Under the pieces are notes generated by a model that was not told where the DNA came from, made no database searches, and saw nothing but the letters and a program-made list of their open reading frames with translations. A stretch of DNA of 64,000 bases, from contig CP051143.1 in NCBI GenBank assembly GCA_001592805.2, forward strand, positions 2,542,001 to 2,606,000, read 5' to 3'. Shown here in pieces: positions 10,138 through 20,868 of this stretch. The stretch's first letter is position 1. Each line of letters begins with the position of its first letter. The translations under genes were made by a program, and so were the position numbers. The stretch comes from Peltaster fructicola (Eukaryota > Ascomycota > Dothideomycetes).

Positions 10138-12411
10138 ATGGCGCAGCAGCCTCTCCCCTCCAAGGAGGCAACACTCTTCCGACACCTCGTCCAGAACTAC
10201 GAATCCAAGCAATACAAGAAAGGCCTTAAGGTCGCCGAGCAGATCCTCAAGAAACACCCGAAACATGGCGATACGCAAGCAATGAAAGCACTCATCCTCA
10301 GCAGTACAGGAAAGCAAGATGAGGCCTTCGAACTGTGTAAGCTCGCGCTCCAGAACGCCATGAAGTCGCATGTATGCTGGCATGTCTACGGTCTGCTTTA
10401 TAGAGGGGTCCGCAATTACGAGGAGGCTATAAAGGCATACAAGTTCGCTCTCAGGATTGATTCGGACAACGCACAGATTCAACGAGACTTGGCGTTACTA
10501 CAGATGCAGATGCGAGACTATGCGGGATTGATTCAGAGTCGTCAGACGATGATGACGGCGAAACCGCAGCTTAGACAGAACTGGACGGCATTGGCTATTG
10601 CTTACCACCTTTCTGGCGATCTCAAGCAGGCCGAGAGCATTTTGACGACATTTGAAGGAACACTGAAGGATTACAAGCCTTCCAAGAGCGACCTGGAACA
10701 TCAAGAGGCTGCTCTATACAAGACCTCGATCATTGCGGAACAGGGTGACGTGGAAAGAGCACTGGAAAATCTGGACAGCATACAAAAGACGCTGGTCGAT
10801 AGAACGGCTGCAATAGAGCTCAAGGGTGAGTATCTGCTAGCCGCAGGGAAGACAGAAGCAGAGAAGGTCTATCGAACGTTGCTTGATCGCAATCCAGAGC
10901 GAAGAGCCTACTACGACGGCCTTGAGAAAGCACTTGCGCTCGATCGCAAAAGTGACCATGAGAAGCTGATCGCACTCTACAAGGAGTATGCTGACAAAAG
11001 TGAACGACGAGACGCACCACGACGCATTCCGCTGGACTTTCTAAGTGGCGCTGAGTTCGAGACGCATGCTGATGCCTACCTTCGACGAATGTTTGGCAAG
11101 GGTGTGCCAAGCACTTTCGCCAATCTCAAACAGCTGTACTCCGATAAGTCGAAACAGACTACCATTGTGAACATCGTCGAGAAGCTGTCGAACGAGGAGC
11201 CACAAGCTAATGGTGGTGCTGAGACCAACGGCACCAACGGGACAAAGAATGCTGATAGATGGGGGCTCAGTGTCAACTATTTCCTGGCACAGCACTACGA
11301 CTACCATCTGACGAGAGACCTGGACAAGGCTGAGCAGTACATCGAGAAGGCTATCTCGCTGAACCCATCGAAGACAGACTACACATACCACATGACACGA
11401 GCACGGATACAGAAGCATCGAGGCAATCCTGAAGCGGCTTCAGCTTCGATGAATGCCGCACGAGAAATGGACTTGAAGGATCGCTACATCAACACGAAAT
11501 GTGCCAAGTATCAGCTTCGCAACAACCAGAACTCTGATGCAGTCGACACCATGGGTCTGTTCACCAGAAAAGAGGCTGTGGGAGGGCCATTCGGGGACCT
11601 GCTTGACATGCAATGCGTCTGGTTCATCACTGAGGACGGCGAGAGCTATCTTCGACAAGGCAAGCTGGCATTGGCCTTGAAGCGCTTCCAAGCAGTGTAC
11701 AACATCTTCGATACCTGGACGGAAGACCAATTTGATTTTCACACGTTCAGCCTGAGAAAGGGAATGGTGCGGTCGTATGTTGAGATGCTTCGATGGGAGG
11801 ACAAGCTTCGAGAGCATCCATTCTTCACTCGTGCTGCATTGTCCGCAATCAAGATCTGCCTACTATTACATGATCGTCCGGAGATCGGCAAGAGTGGTCG
11901 GCTGAACGATGAAGAGAGCGCTGCAGACAAGAAGAAGGCAGCAAAGAAAGCACGCAAAGATGCTGAGAAGGCGGAGGCAGATCGCAAGGCTGCAGCTGCG
12001 AAGAAGCCTGTGCCGAAGGCTGATGATGCAGAAGAGAAGAAGAAGGAAGACAAAGATCCTCTTGGTGTTGAGGCATTCAAGGCGGTTGCTGAGAAGCCAT
12101 TGGAGGAAGCGATGAAGTATTTGACGCCTCTGCTCGAACTGAGTCCGAAGAATATAGATGCGCAAGTCGCAGGGTTTGATGTCTACATTCGACGAGGTGA
12201 GTCGAATCTGCTTTCAAGGAGTACTGCTAACGATTCAGGCAAATATCTTCCAGCACTGAAGTGTCTCCTGGCCGCACAAAAACTTGATCAAGCACATCCT
12301 GCATTGAAAGAGCAGGATGCGAAGCTGAGATCTGTCTTGAGCTCACCACCACAACCACTTGATCCTAAGGTTAAGGAAGTGATCGATGGTCTATATCCGC
12401 TAAAGGTCTGA
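10138..12411 (+). CDS. NAT1: NatA N-terminal acetyltransferase auxiliary subunit (Nat1/Naa15)
   Basis: TPR scaffold that anchors the catalytic Naa10 subunit to the ribosome for co-translational N-terminal acetylation. Exons 10138-12196 and 12239-12411 give 743 aa. The start MAQQPLPSKEATLFRHLVQ is typical. TPR-like units follow (KQYKKGLKVAEQIL, GDTQAMKALILSSTGK, SHVCWHVYGLLYRG). A Lys/Ala-rich charged stretch lies near residues 590-635 (AADKKKAAKKARKDAEKA). The 42-bp intron at 12197-12238 has a GTGAGT donor and a TGCTAAC branch. It is a multiple of three without a stop, so the unspliced message is also open, but only splicing gives the family motif YIRRGKYLPALKCL. Confidence 0.94.
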   Translation: MAQQPLPSKEATLFRHLVQNYESKQYKKGLKVAEQILKKHPKHGDTQAMKALILSSTGKQDEAFELCKLALQNAMKSHVCWHVYGLLYRGVRNYEEAIKAYKFALRIDSDNAQIQRDLALLQMQMRDYAGLIQSRQTMMTAKPQLRQNWTALAIAYHLSGDLKQAESILTTFEGTLKDYKPSKSDLEHQEAALYKTSIIAEQGDVERALENLDSIQKTLVDRTAAIELKGEYLLAAGKTEAEKVYRTLLDRNPERRAYYDGLEKALALDRKSDHEKLIALYKEYADKSERRDAPRRIPLDFLSGAEFETHADAYLRRMFGKGVPSTFANLKQLYSDKSKQTTIVNIVEKLSNEEPQANGGAETNGTNGTKNADRWGLSVNYFLAQHYDYHLTRDLDKAEQYIEKAISLNPSKTDYTYHMTRARIQKHRGNPEAASASMNAAREMDLKDRYINTKCAKYQLRNNQNSDAVDTMGLFTRKEAVGGPFGDLLDMQCVWFITEDGESYLRQGKLALALKRFQAVYNIFDTWTEDQFDFHTFSLRKGMVRSYVEMLRWEDKLREHPFFTRAALSAIKICLLLHDRPEIGKSGRLNDEESAADKKKAAKKARKDAEKAEADRKAAAAKKPVPKADDAEEKKKEDKDPLGVEAFKAVAEKPLEEAMKYLTPLLELSPKNIDAQVAGFDVYIRRGESNLLSRSTANDSGKYLPALKCLLAAQKLDQAHPALKEQDAKLRSVLSSPPQPLDPKVKEVIDGLYPLKV

Positions 12412-12915
12412 ACATGGAGACAGTGATGGGAAAGACACGCAAAAGGTGACGGCGTCGACAATGTGAAGCGCCTGCGGGAATAACATAATCATCTATGTCA
12501 CCTCTTCGACGGATGCATGCTGCACATATGTAAAACATGATAGCATAACAGCGACACATGAACATCAATCAAAGCCTCATCCTCACTCCAATACCACAAG
12601 GCATTCTTTAGAATCTCATGGAGAGTATGGCAGCACCGTACAGCAGTACATGACATCGGGACATTCGCTCGCCATGGCAGCTCTCGCACGAGGTGGAACA
12701 AATCTTTGGTTCTAGCACCAGTCGCATGAATGTGAAATCTTGTTGATTGTGAAGGACTCTACCTCCATTTGCATTGCATGAAGATTTTGAGTGTATGAGC
12801 GCCGAAGAAGCTATCGATGCAGAAGATTTTGCTGCTCCAGTACGTCCGTTTCGCCGTAGTACATAATTCGCCCAGTATGCATGAGACAACCCTGTCTTTT
12901 TTTAAGGGTATACGT
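12412..12915. other. intergenic between convergent genes
   Basis: 3' regions of NAA15 and the L35 gene. No supported gene. Confidence 0.5.
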
Positions 12916-13469
12916 TTACTCGGCCTGCCCAAAAGTCAGCTCCAATCGTAGATGCTCTTCAACAATATTCTACCTTGACAGCAAAATTCCTCTGTGGGAA
13001 GTGTCGTTGCCTCTTCTTGAACTTCTCGGTGGTGAGCTTAGACTCGTGTTGTGTAAGACGTCGGCGGATGGCTCTGGTCTGCTTTGAACGAAGGTCGAGT
13101 GGAGAGTACTTCTTGCCCTTGTAGAAAATTCGGAGCTGTGCGCGCTGGCTTGCGTTGATGACTGTGAGGACACGAGCTATCGACTTGCGGACGTCGTGGC
13201 TGAACACCTGGTCAGTATGCTTTCGTCGCATGTCAAACAACCCAACTCACATCTTGTTCAGCTTCGACTGTGCGCCACCAGCGATCTTCTGTGTTCGCAG
13301 TTGTACCAGCTCCTGCTTGAGCTCATCCAATTGCTTCTGGAGGTCATCCTTGTTCTTTCCCCAAAGCTGGGCTGCCTTAACCTTGCCGGACGACTGTGAC
13401 AACGTGCGTTAGCAAGCTGTGTTTCGATCGTGGGTGTGCATTGCGTATGCGATCAGGTGTGCATACCAT
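12916..13469 (-). CDS. RPL35: 60S ribosomal protein L35 (uL29)
   Basis: Large-subunit protein near the peptide exit tunnel. Minus-strand exons: 13467-13469 (the ATG alone), 13251-13393, 12974-13199 and 12916-12924, giving 126 aa, the usual size. The protein reads [18 protein letters not shown], then [17 protein letters not shown], then [37 protein letters not shown] and [12 protein letters not shown]. The first intron directly follows the start codon. The last exon is inferred: a GTAGAA donor (12973) and GGGCAG acceptor give the conserved VKA ending in a 9-nt exon. Without that splice the protein would end VKVEYC at 12959. The gene is divergent from GOS1. Confidence 0.92.
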
Positions 13470-13695
13470 TTTGGAGGATTGAGGCGTGTGTAAGAGGATG
13501 TGGTGTCGTCGGTCGTGTGTCTCGTGCAAAACTTCGAACGTTCCGCTCAAGTGTGATCGAAGTGTGCTGCCAAGAAATCGCTGGTCCGTGCCAGCTGTGA
13601 CATACGCTAAGCTCGAACAGGACAATATCACATGGTTGTTCTAGTAGAAAGAAGCTGGGGATGAACACATACACATTTCTTTGGTACTTTCAGCA

Positions 13696-14463
13696 ATGGC
13701 AGCAACTGTGAACACATGGGCCCAGGTCCGCCAGCAAGCACGAGCGCAAGAGACTCAAGTTAGTGGCATACATCGTTTGAAGTATGGACTAACAGCATGC
13801 AGACGGAGTCCTTGTTTCATACTCTTTCCCAATTCGCCGCAAAAACAGACATAGAGGCGCAACAAAGCGAAGATGAGCGACGTGCTGAAGAGCAGATCAA
13901 CGAGATTCTAGAGAAGGTGTGTCTGTTGAGAGTATGGCGCCAACAAGGACTGATAAGGACAGCGAACTGCTTCGCTTGCACATCTCGCACGAATACTCGA
14001 CTCAGAAACGACACCTTCAGCACTGAAATCTACGAACCTTGCACGACACAGAGAAATCCTTCAACAGCATCGCACAGAGTTCGCACGACTGAAATCGACC
14101 ATCACAAGCAACCGCGATAGAGCCAAGTTGCTTAGCAATGTGCGCAGTGATCTCAACACGTATAGAGCAAGAGAGAATCCAGAGAATGCACAGGCAGAGT
14201 ATATGCTGAATGAGCGACGGCGGATAGACAACAGCCACAATGTTGCAGACAGTGTACTCAGTCAGGCATATGCGATCAATGAGAGCTTCAACCTACAGAG
14301 GGAGAGTCTGGCGAGCATACAACGACGGATCACAGGAGCTGCGGCACAACTGCCTGGCATCAACAGTCTTATGCAGCGTATCGGCACGAAGAAGCGAAGA
14401 GATGGTATCATACTGGGGTCGTTCATTGCGATCTGCTTCCTGATATTCTTGTGGTTTTGGTAG
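13696..14463 (+). CDS. GOS1: Golgi SNARE Gos1 (GOSR1/GS28 family)
   Basis: Qb-SNARE for ER-Golgi and intra-Golgi fusion. Exons 13696-13758, 13803-13916 and 13963-14463 give 225 aa, close to yeast Gos1. The N-terminus is MAATVNTWAQVRQQARAQ, then LFHTLSQFAAKTD. The third exon begins RTASLAHLARILDS and continues ARHREILQQHRTEFARLK. The SNARE helix is RRRIDNSHNVADSVLSQAYA, followed by a C-terminal anchor (IILGSFIAICFLIFLWFW). The second intron (13917-13962, 46 bp) is fixed by reading frame: only the ACAG acceptor restores the conserved sequence. Confidence 0.93.
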
Positions 14464-14622
14464 ACCTCGAGTGAGCCATGGTCACGCAGACCCTCTCATG
14501 CACCGTTCACAGTGGTTCTTCGGCGATTCAGCGAGCATATGGATGTGCATATACAAGGATTGTACAATATTATGGGTTTGGTACTATATCATTGCTTTGT
14601 TATGGTTCTATGACAGGAAGCA

Positions 14623-15681
14623 TCACGACTTCGGTACTACTCCAGCGACGGCATCTTCCAGAGACACCACAGGCACCTGATCATCAGGCGTATGTGCTTC
14701 GCTGATCAGTCGTTGAATGCCTTTGTTCAGGCTCAGAATCTCCTTTGGCTCTGCTGTCGCATTACCTGCCCATCGCAATCTGCACTGAGCGTCCACGAGG
14801 TAGACATATCCAACCTTGTCGTTCAAGAGACCAATAGCCTCTTTCATGATGTCGTTCACACCCCTGCGGACCATGAAGTATCGCGACTGCTCCTCGAGAC
14901 TCTTCTTCCTCCTAAGATTTGCTGCAAAGAATTGTACAAGCCACCACTTTATGTTGTTCTCCTCGCGGTTGATCTCGACGAACTGCGCAATATCTCTGTG
15001 CTGCTTCACGATCTCGTGTAGCTCGGGATTGCTTTTCTTCGAGATGAAAGAGTTCACCTGAGTCTCAGCCCACAGACTACTCGAGATGCTAAAGACCGAC
15101 ACCTTGCCCTTCATCACTTCGCAAGTATCGCGGCCGAGGCCCCCGTACCCATCCGACCTGTTGATAGCAGCATTGTCCCTACGCAGCGTCTTGCCATAGA
15201 AGTTCGGGATAAATAGCGCATGCTCTGCTCTGAACAGTCGATCATTCGCAAAGAATTGCTTGCCTTCGTGAAACTCCAGGTTGCTCCAATCTCGGAAGTA
15301 TGGCTTCGCGATCTGCTTCGTCATCGTAGCTCGCCTCTGAAGGTGCTTGTCATAATTGACGAAGTCGTCTCTTCGTTGTTGAAGTGACCGCTTGTCGAGG
15401 CCCATGTTCTCGCCAGGCTGAGGTGGGTTCGGCATGCCAATTGGTCGGCTCAGTGGTGTTGGCACGAAATCTCTGTCTCTGTTACCAGGCTTTCGCAACT
15501 GGTAGCCGGGAGTCGTTGGCGGTCGTTTGAATGCTGGCGATGGTTCCACTGGGGCTGGTGGAGGTGGTGGCTTTGAGACGGAAGCATAGCATCGTCGCAA
15601 TACTCTGTGGCATTGCGGTATCGTATCATGCAGTGCCAATGCTCGCAGCGCCAGCAGGCACGGCATCGAGGGTGCTTTCAT
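14623..15681 (-). CDS. ATP10: mitochondrial ATP synthase assembly factor Atp10
   Basis: Matrix/inner-membrane factor needed for assembly of the Fo sector (it acts with Atp6). Single exon, 352 aa. The N-terminus is a plausible mitochondrial presequence (Leu/Arg-rich, [13 protein letters not shown]), then a Pro-rich stretch. The ATP10 domain covers the rest: [51 protein letters not shown], and the thioredoxin-like end [19 protein letters not shown]. The start is the ATG at 15681; the frame is open slightly further but lacks another ATG. It is head-to-head with the F-box gene, 254 bp apart. Confidence 0.92.
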   Translation of the reverse strand: MKAPSMPCLLALRALALHDTIPQCHRVLRRCYASVSKPPPPPAPVEPSPAFKRPPTTPGYQLRKPGNRDRDFVPTPLSRPIGMPNPPQPGENMGLDKRSLQQRRDDFVNYDKHLQRRATMTKQIAKPYFRDWSNLEFHEGKQFFANDRLFRAEHALFIPNFYGKTLRRDNAAINRSDGYGGLGRDTCEVMKGKVSVFSISSSLWAETQVNSFISKKSNPELHEIVKQHRDIAQFVEINREENNIKWWLVQFFAANLRRKKSLEEQSRYFMVRRGVNDIMKEAIGLLNDKVGYVYLVDAQCRLRWAGNATAEPKEILSLNKGIQRLISEAHTPDDQVPVVSLEDAVAGVVPKS

Positions 15682-15935
15682 GCTATAATGAGTTGCCAAA
15701 TATCTTGAGCTTCGAGAAGCTAACGTTGTATGCCTGGACTAGTGGCACGGTGGCATAAGTCGATGCTAAGACACCGCGGCTGACAGTCCGCAGCAGCCTA
15801 CATTGAACGTGGCTGCCCTCAAGGATCACCTACAGAAGTCTTGTTCGCGAAATGTTTGACAATCGCAACTCAGCTCCACATCGCAAGTCGATGTACAGTC
15901 CGCGAAGGGAAGCAGGTTGACACAGTACTTCCACC

Positions 15936-17696
15936 ATGGGCCTTTTCAAATCACTACGAGCTAAGGTTCGCAAGGACGATACTCCTGCTACGACATACAC
16001 ACATGCGTCTCGTTCAACACCTGCACACGATCCGACCGCGCGACTGCCGACTGGCGTGCTCGAGATCATCCTTAGCTATGTCTGTCCACACTCGCAGGAC
16101 CACACCTACCAGTCGAGCGAGCAGTCACCTATTGGCGACGGCTGTATGCTCTGCGATTTGCGCGACCTAGCACACTGCGCACAGGTATGCAAGAAGTGGT
16201 ACACAGTTGCTCAGAAGGTGTTGTATACCAGCATACGCATCGACGCGGTACACTACTGCGTGCTTGAGGAGGAGCTTGCAGCCAAGCGCAAGAAGGCGGC
16301 AAAGCACTTCAGGAGCAAGTCGCACATTGATCCGGTTGATGTGCCAGGCATCAGGTTGGGTTTACTAGCTCAGACACTGCGCGACAACCGGCATCTCGCA
16401 CAACAAACGCAGATCTTGAAGCTGCCGTACATGACTAGAGAGTCCTACAAGGCTGATCTTGCCCGAGCTGTGTCAGCATTGCCAAATCTGCGCTATGTGG
16501 ACCTACCTGATGGCTTCTACACTGGCGATAGTAGCTGTCAGAGCATCCGTGAGGAGCTGCAAGCGCAGTGTTCCGCTCTCAGGAAGATGATCTATCGTGC
16601 TGGTACAGAGCAGTATCTGGAGTTCTTGCTGCAGCGACACTGGCAGCAAATCGAGATATTGGAGCTGAGCGGCATCACCGTTGAGCCTGGCATTATGCAG
16701 CTTGTTCTCGCTAGTCTACCAGCACTAAGAGAGCTGACCGTGTCAGATCTACCGTGGTTGGACGATACAGTCTTCGATCCTTCTTCTGCATACGCGCCAT
16801 TCGTCCCTTTACATACGCTCAAACTCATTGACGTACCAAGCATCACAGCGGAAGGACTGCTGGAATACCTGAGCATATCTCGTAATAAGGACAGTCTCAG
16901 ATCATTGAGTTTGCAGGATACAGGCGTGACCATCACGGATTTGCATGCAGTCTTGTGGAAAGCATCCGCATTGGAGCACCTCTCAATCAACGAGGCCGTA
17001 TCGAAATCACTGGCCATGAGCAAGGATCTGCCTTCACTAACGTCGATTAGCCTCAAGGTACTCAACTTCGAGGTGATCACCGCAGAAGGCGTGCACAGTA
17101 TGCAACAACCCACCGATAGCTACTACGCCTATCTAGCCTCATCACTGCATGCAAGCGCACTACCTGCTCTCGAGACGCTATATGTTCGTGAACAGATGTT
17201 TCCCGAGCGTCTGCTCCAGCCTCCACATCTTGGCATAGGCAGACCAGCATCAAGAGGCACAAACAACTTATCAGTCTATGCTCAACCCTTTCCTACTCAG
17301 CGAAGCTCCTTCAACCAGACGCTCGAGGTGTTTGCAAAAGGCATTGACGAGCTCGAATGGGTGTTCACCGCCATTGCACCTGATGCACGTTCTCAGAACC
17401 GTCTAAGTACGGCGAGTGGAGGTCGTCCCTTGTCTGCATACTCTGCATCTCGCGGATTAGGACCGCAATGGGCGCAGGGTGGGTTCGGTGGTGAGGCTAG
17501 AAGAAGTGTTGTGGTCAGTAATGGCTTCGGTGGGTATCTCGCAGTGCCTTCGGATGAGCTACCAGGCTCCCTGGGAGGGGACGCTCGTAATGACAGTGCA
17601 GGTCACTTCTTGCAGCCTCCTCCGAACATGAGTACCTTGACTGGAAGCTCAAAGACTGTTGAAAAGCGAGGCAGCAAGCATGATCTGTGGAGGTGA
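15936..17696 (+). CDS. F-box protein with leucine-rich-repeat-like fold
   Basis: Probable SCF ubiquitin-ligase substrate adaptor. Single exon, 586 aa, with a good start context (CCACCATGG). An F-box-like motif lies near residues 30-95 (RLPTGVLEIILSYVC, then DLAHCAQVCKKWYTVAQKVL); a 20-residue insertion separates the two halves. From about residue 150 there are irregular LRR-type units (LPNLRYVDLPDGFY, QIEILELSGITVEPG, LPALRELTVSDLPWLDD, PLHTLKLIDVPSITAEGL, SLRSLSLQDTGVTITDL, ALEHLSIN). The C-terminal ~150 residues are Gly/Ser-rich and probably disordered. The substrate is unknown. Confidence 0.82.
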   Translation: MGLFKSLRAKVRKDDTPATTYTHASRSTPAHDPTARLPTGVLEIILSYVCPHSQDHTYQSSEQSPIGDGCMLCDLRDLAHCAQVCKKWYTVAQKVLYTSIRIDAVHYCVLEEELAAKRKKAAKHFRSKSHIDPVDVPGIRLGLLAQTLRDNRHLAQQTQILKLPYMTRESYKADLARAVSALPNLRYVDLPDGFYTGDSSCQSIREELQAQCSALRKMIYRAGTEQYLEFLLQRHWQQIEILELSGITVEPGIMQLVLASLPALRELTVSDLPWLDDTVFDPSSAYAPFVPLHTLKLIDVPSITAEGLLEYLSISRNKDSLRSLSLQDTGVTITDLHAVLWKASALEHLSINEAVSKSLAMSKDLPSLTSISLKVLNFEVITAEGVHSMQQPTDSYYAYLASSLHASALPALETLYVREQMFPERLLQPPHLGIGRPASRGTNNLSVYAQPFPTQRSSFNQTLEVFAKGIDELEWVFTAIAPDARSQNRLSTASGGRPLSAYSASRGLGPQWAQGGFGGEARRSVVVSNGFGGYLAVPSDELPGSLGGDARNDSAGHFLQPPPNMSTLTGSSKTVEKRGSKHDLWR

Positions 17697-17932
17697 GAGA
17701 GACATCAAGGGAACGAGACAAGCATTGTGGTGGATAAGTCCTGGCAAGCATGATCCATGTAGAGGAACGATCCTCAACAAGCATGACCCACGAAGGTGCA
17801 TAACGGATAACAAGCATGAATCCTAGAGATCAACGATGTATCTATACTTCGAATCCATCTATACAGTGATTACCCTGATCACAATAACGCCTTCCCAATG
17901 ATCCAGCGCTCATTTTGATTTACTCGATACGC

Positions 17933-18890
17933 TCAGCACTTCAGAGAGAACTTTGTCTTGCGATCAGAGGTCATGGCACCCCAGTGTGTCTCATCGGCAG
18001 ACGCGCCATTGTCACCAATGGATGCTGGCTTCCATGGCTCGTCAAATGCCTCGAAGTAGAAAGCGTTGACACCCCAGTCGAGGATTCCGCAGCTATACAG
18101 AGTCAGTGAGGCTCCAATCACATCGTTGTTCCACTTACTATCCCTCGCTGTAGAACTTTGCGGCGTTGGAGGTCCCAGCCTTGGCAGCACCGTAGTCTGA
18201 ACCACCGTCGGTTGGCCAGCCAGTCTCTCCAACCCAGAATTCAACCTTATCCACTCCACCTGTTACCGACTGGATGTGTGAGAGAACTTGCGAAACGTCG
18301 TCGAAGAATGTGTAGATGGCGCCGCTGCCGACATTCTGTCCCTGCCAGAAGGCGAATGCATTGGCCATGATGAAGCTGACACCACCGGTCAGGATGGCAT
18401 CGCCAGTACCATTGTTCCACAGGTTCCAGCTGTCCACCGTGCCCACCTTTGTGTTTGGAAGTGCCGACTTGATGTCATTGATCTTGTCCAGAAGCTGCTG
18501 AGCAGTAAGCGAGCCACGATAAAGAGCCTCTGACCCAACGGTGATGGCATAGACCTGGTCCTGGTATTGTGGAACGTATGTGGTCACAGCCTTCTTGTCG
18601 GCCTGGTAGCTGCTGTCGACATCTGGCCAGATACCGAGGATGACCTTGAATCCCTTGCTCTTTGCGGCTGGGAGGATATACTGTGCGTTGTTGCAGTCAG
18701 ATGCTGCGTAGCCACGGACGATTCGTGCATCAGAGTTGGCTGAGATGGCGTCGAAGTCTGCCTCGTAGTCTGCCTGGTACTTGCAGGTTCCGTCCGCCTT
18801 CTTGGTGCCGAGAGCAAAGCCTGAAGTGCCACGTCCTAGAACTGGTGCGGCAGCGAGTGCCAGCGAGGCGAGAGCGAAAGCTGCGCGCAT
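17933..18890 (-). CDS. GH17 family cell-wall beta-1,3-glucanase/glucanosyltransferase
   Basis: Secreted enzyme acting on cell-wall beta-1,3-glucan (Bgl2/Scw type). Exons 18139-18890 and 17933-18092 give 303 aa. It has a cleavable signal peptide (MRAAFALASLALAAAPVLG). The GH17 barrel shows ARIVRGYAASDCNN, ILGIWPDVD, then YAITVGSEALYRG with the proton donor Glu121, and FWVGETGWPTDGG with the nucleophile Glu222. The ending is WGVNAFYFEAFDEPWKP and GAMTSDRKTKFSLKC. The intron is 46 bp (GTAAGT...TATAG). There is no GPI-attachment tail, so it is probably secreted or wall-bound. Hydrolase versus transferase activity cannot be decided here. Confidence 0.92.
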
Positions 18891-19322
18891 TGTTGCAAGG
18901 ATGTCTCAGTGGGTTGTTGTTAAAATGGATACGTCGATGGCTGCTAAAGAGTGTGAAACTGTGTTAAGGAGTGACGGTAGTGACTGTCGATGGTCACAGT
19001 GAGTTGCGAAAGACAATGAATGTGCAATGATGTTGGTTTCTTGAGGATGTTGCAACAAGTTTCGTGAGGCTGTTGGCTGTAGACCTTACAGGGATTGGCG
19101 TGTCTGCCCCTGGCGCTACTAAACCTTCCTGCCAAGCGTGTTCACGTGAAGTGATGTACTCCAAGAATGTAACTAAACATATGTTGAAGTCGAGATCGGC
19201 TTTTTACGAGCAGCAACAGTGGCAATATGTCCGAATCGTGTATGTATCGTCTAGATGTTTGCTTACCTGTATCATGTGTATCGTTTATAGCGAGGTCATT
19301 AGCACGATGTCCTGGTATCTCA
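18891..19322. other. intergenic, GH17 promoter side
   Basis: 5' region of the GH17 gene and 3' end of the carrier gene. No supported gene. Confidence 0.5.
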
Positions 19323-20465
19323 TCACATCAAGTCCTTCTCGTCGAGCTTCTCGCCTCGTCGTTCGGCCAGGTATATCCTCATGCTTTCGTACACTCCCAG
19401 GTACATACCACCTGTGAGCATATCAGTAAGGTTCGATCGTTTCGCAATAAGACTTACTGCCCAGCATAGTCCAAACACCTCGAAGAGCACCGCCACGGAA
19501 CAGGCCCTTGACACCGTGCTCCTGAATGATCTCTCGAGCGATCTGCATACTGGTCTGCGAGCTTGGTGGCTTCGCAATGTTCTTGATGCCGTCCTTGATG
19601 CTGTCTTTGGTAGCTTGTAGTGTCTTGCCAGTCGCATCCACAAGAGTGTCCTTCGCGGGCTTGCTAGGCTGGCCAGCCTCGTTCGATGCATGCTTCGTTG
19701 CAGCAAGCATGATGCGAGTCTTCACAACATCAATCGGCGTCGTAATGACAGCCGCAACACTTCCTGCCGACCCAGCACTTACAGCCGTGATAATGCCACT
19801 CTCATAGAGTGTCTCGGATTTGTATCCCTGCTCTCGTCGCCATCTCTTGATCGACACTCGGATGCGTTCAAACATTGGGAACTGCAGTGCTGTGAAAGGT
19901 AGATTTCGACTTGCGAGAGCAGTATAGCCTCGCCACAGCGCCAATGGATTCGACTGGAAGCGCTTCATCACCTCAACGGTGGCATTGACTCGCGGCCGGT
20001 CGGCCTTCGAGTTGTCGATCATCTGGGCGTTCTGCTTGATCACTTCTGCAGGCGTAAGAATGGCGCACGAGACCAGCTCGGCCGTGGCAGAGGCAGCTGC
20101 ATGAATCAATGGCTGCGGCAGGAAAGCCTTGCCAGAGACAGTCGGATTGTGGTGTTCCAGGATCGACTTAACGCCCTCGTAGGTCGTGAAGAATGCTCCT
20201 GCTGGTCCAGTGTTAGCAGAGATCGCTCGATAGCAGCCAGCATACAAGAAGGCAATGTCGCAAGGACTACGCTTCCAATACCCTGGTACACGCCTCTGAA
20301 CATGGCGCGATTGGCGCCCTTGTCCACGCCATTGGTGTAGAGTTTCTTGTAGTCAGGACTCTGCAGTCGTGTCTTGATCGTGTCGAGTGGGTAGAAGAGC
20401 AAGTCGATAGTGAACGCCGCGACAGCTCCAGCTATCCAGATGTCGGCATTGCTGTTGTTGGACAT
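19323..20465 (-). CDS. mitochondrial carrier protein, Pet8/SAM-carrier-like
   Basis: Inner-membrane solute carrier with three repeats. Exons 20246-20465, 19458-20201 and 19323-19411 give 350 aa. The three signature motifs are PLDTIKTRL, PAEVIKQN and PIDVVKTRI. The first repeat (AAFTIDLLFYPLDTIKTRLQ, then FRGVYQGIGSVVLATLPSSG) resembles S-adenosylmethionine carriers, but substrate assignment is inference. An insertion between the third signature and the last helix (about 45 residues rich in Lys, Asp and Ser) makes it longer than a standard ~300-residue carrier. The C-terminus is YLGVYESMRIYLAERRGEKL. Both introns are short (44 and 46 bp), with GTATGC and GTAAGT donors. Confidence 0.88.
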
Positions 20466-20868
20466 TGACGTCCGGGTTCTCGAGCAGCAAGCGAAGAGCT
20501 TGGAGATGTATACAGCATCATGAGAGCGGCAACGAACGATATCGGTTTCGTGCGCGGAAGCTTTTCATAGTGCTTGTGGAAACGTCATGCCGCCGTGATC
20601 GACGTAACCGTTCCAAGGATGCAAGCGACTATCTTATCTGATCATCATGCACAGTCGATGTCCTCTGGGAGGTTTGTCTACCTCTTCGTGCCTAATCCTC
20701 TCATCCGGAGCAGACGAGGTGAAGCTCGGTCTGGTGAGGCTTATGTTAATGTGCAACGGTTTCATTCCGGCATTAGTGACTACCAACTGTCTGACAAACA
20801 CATCATCACTGGGAAGATCGCTCGAATTACGTTCATGCTAATAGTACATTTCCATTCATGCTCATGCT

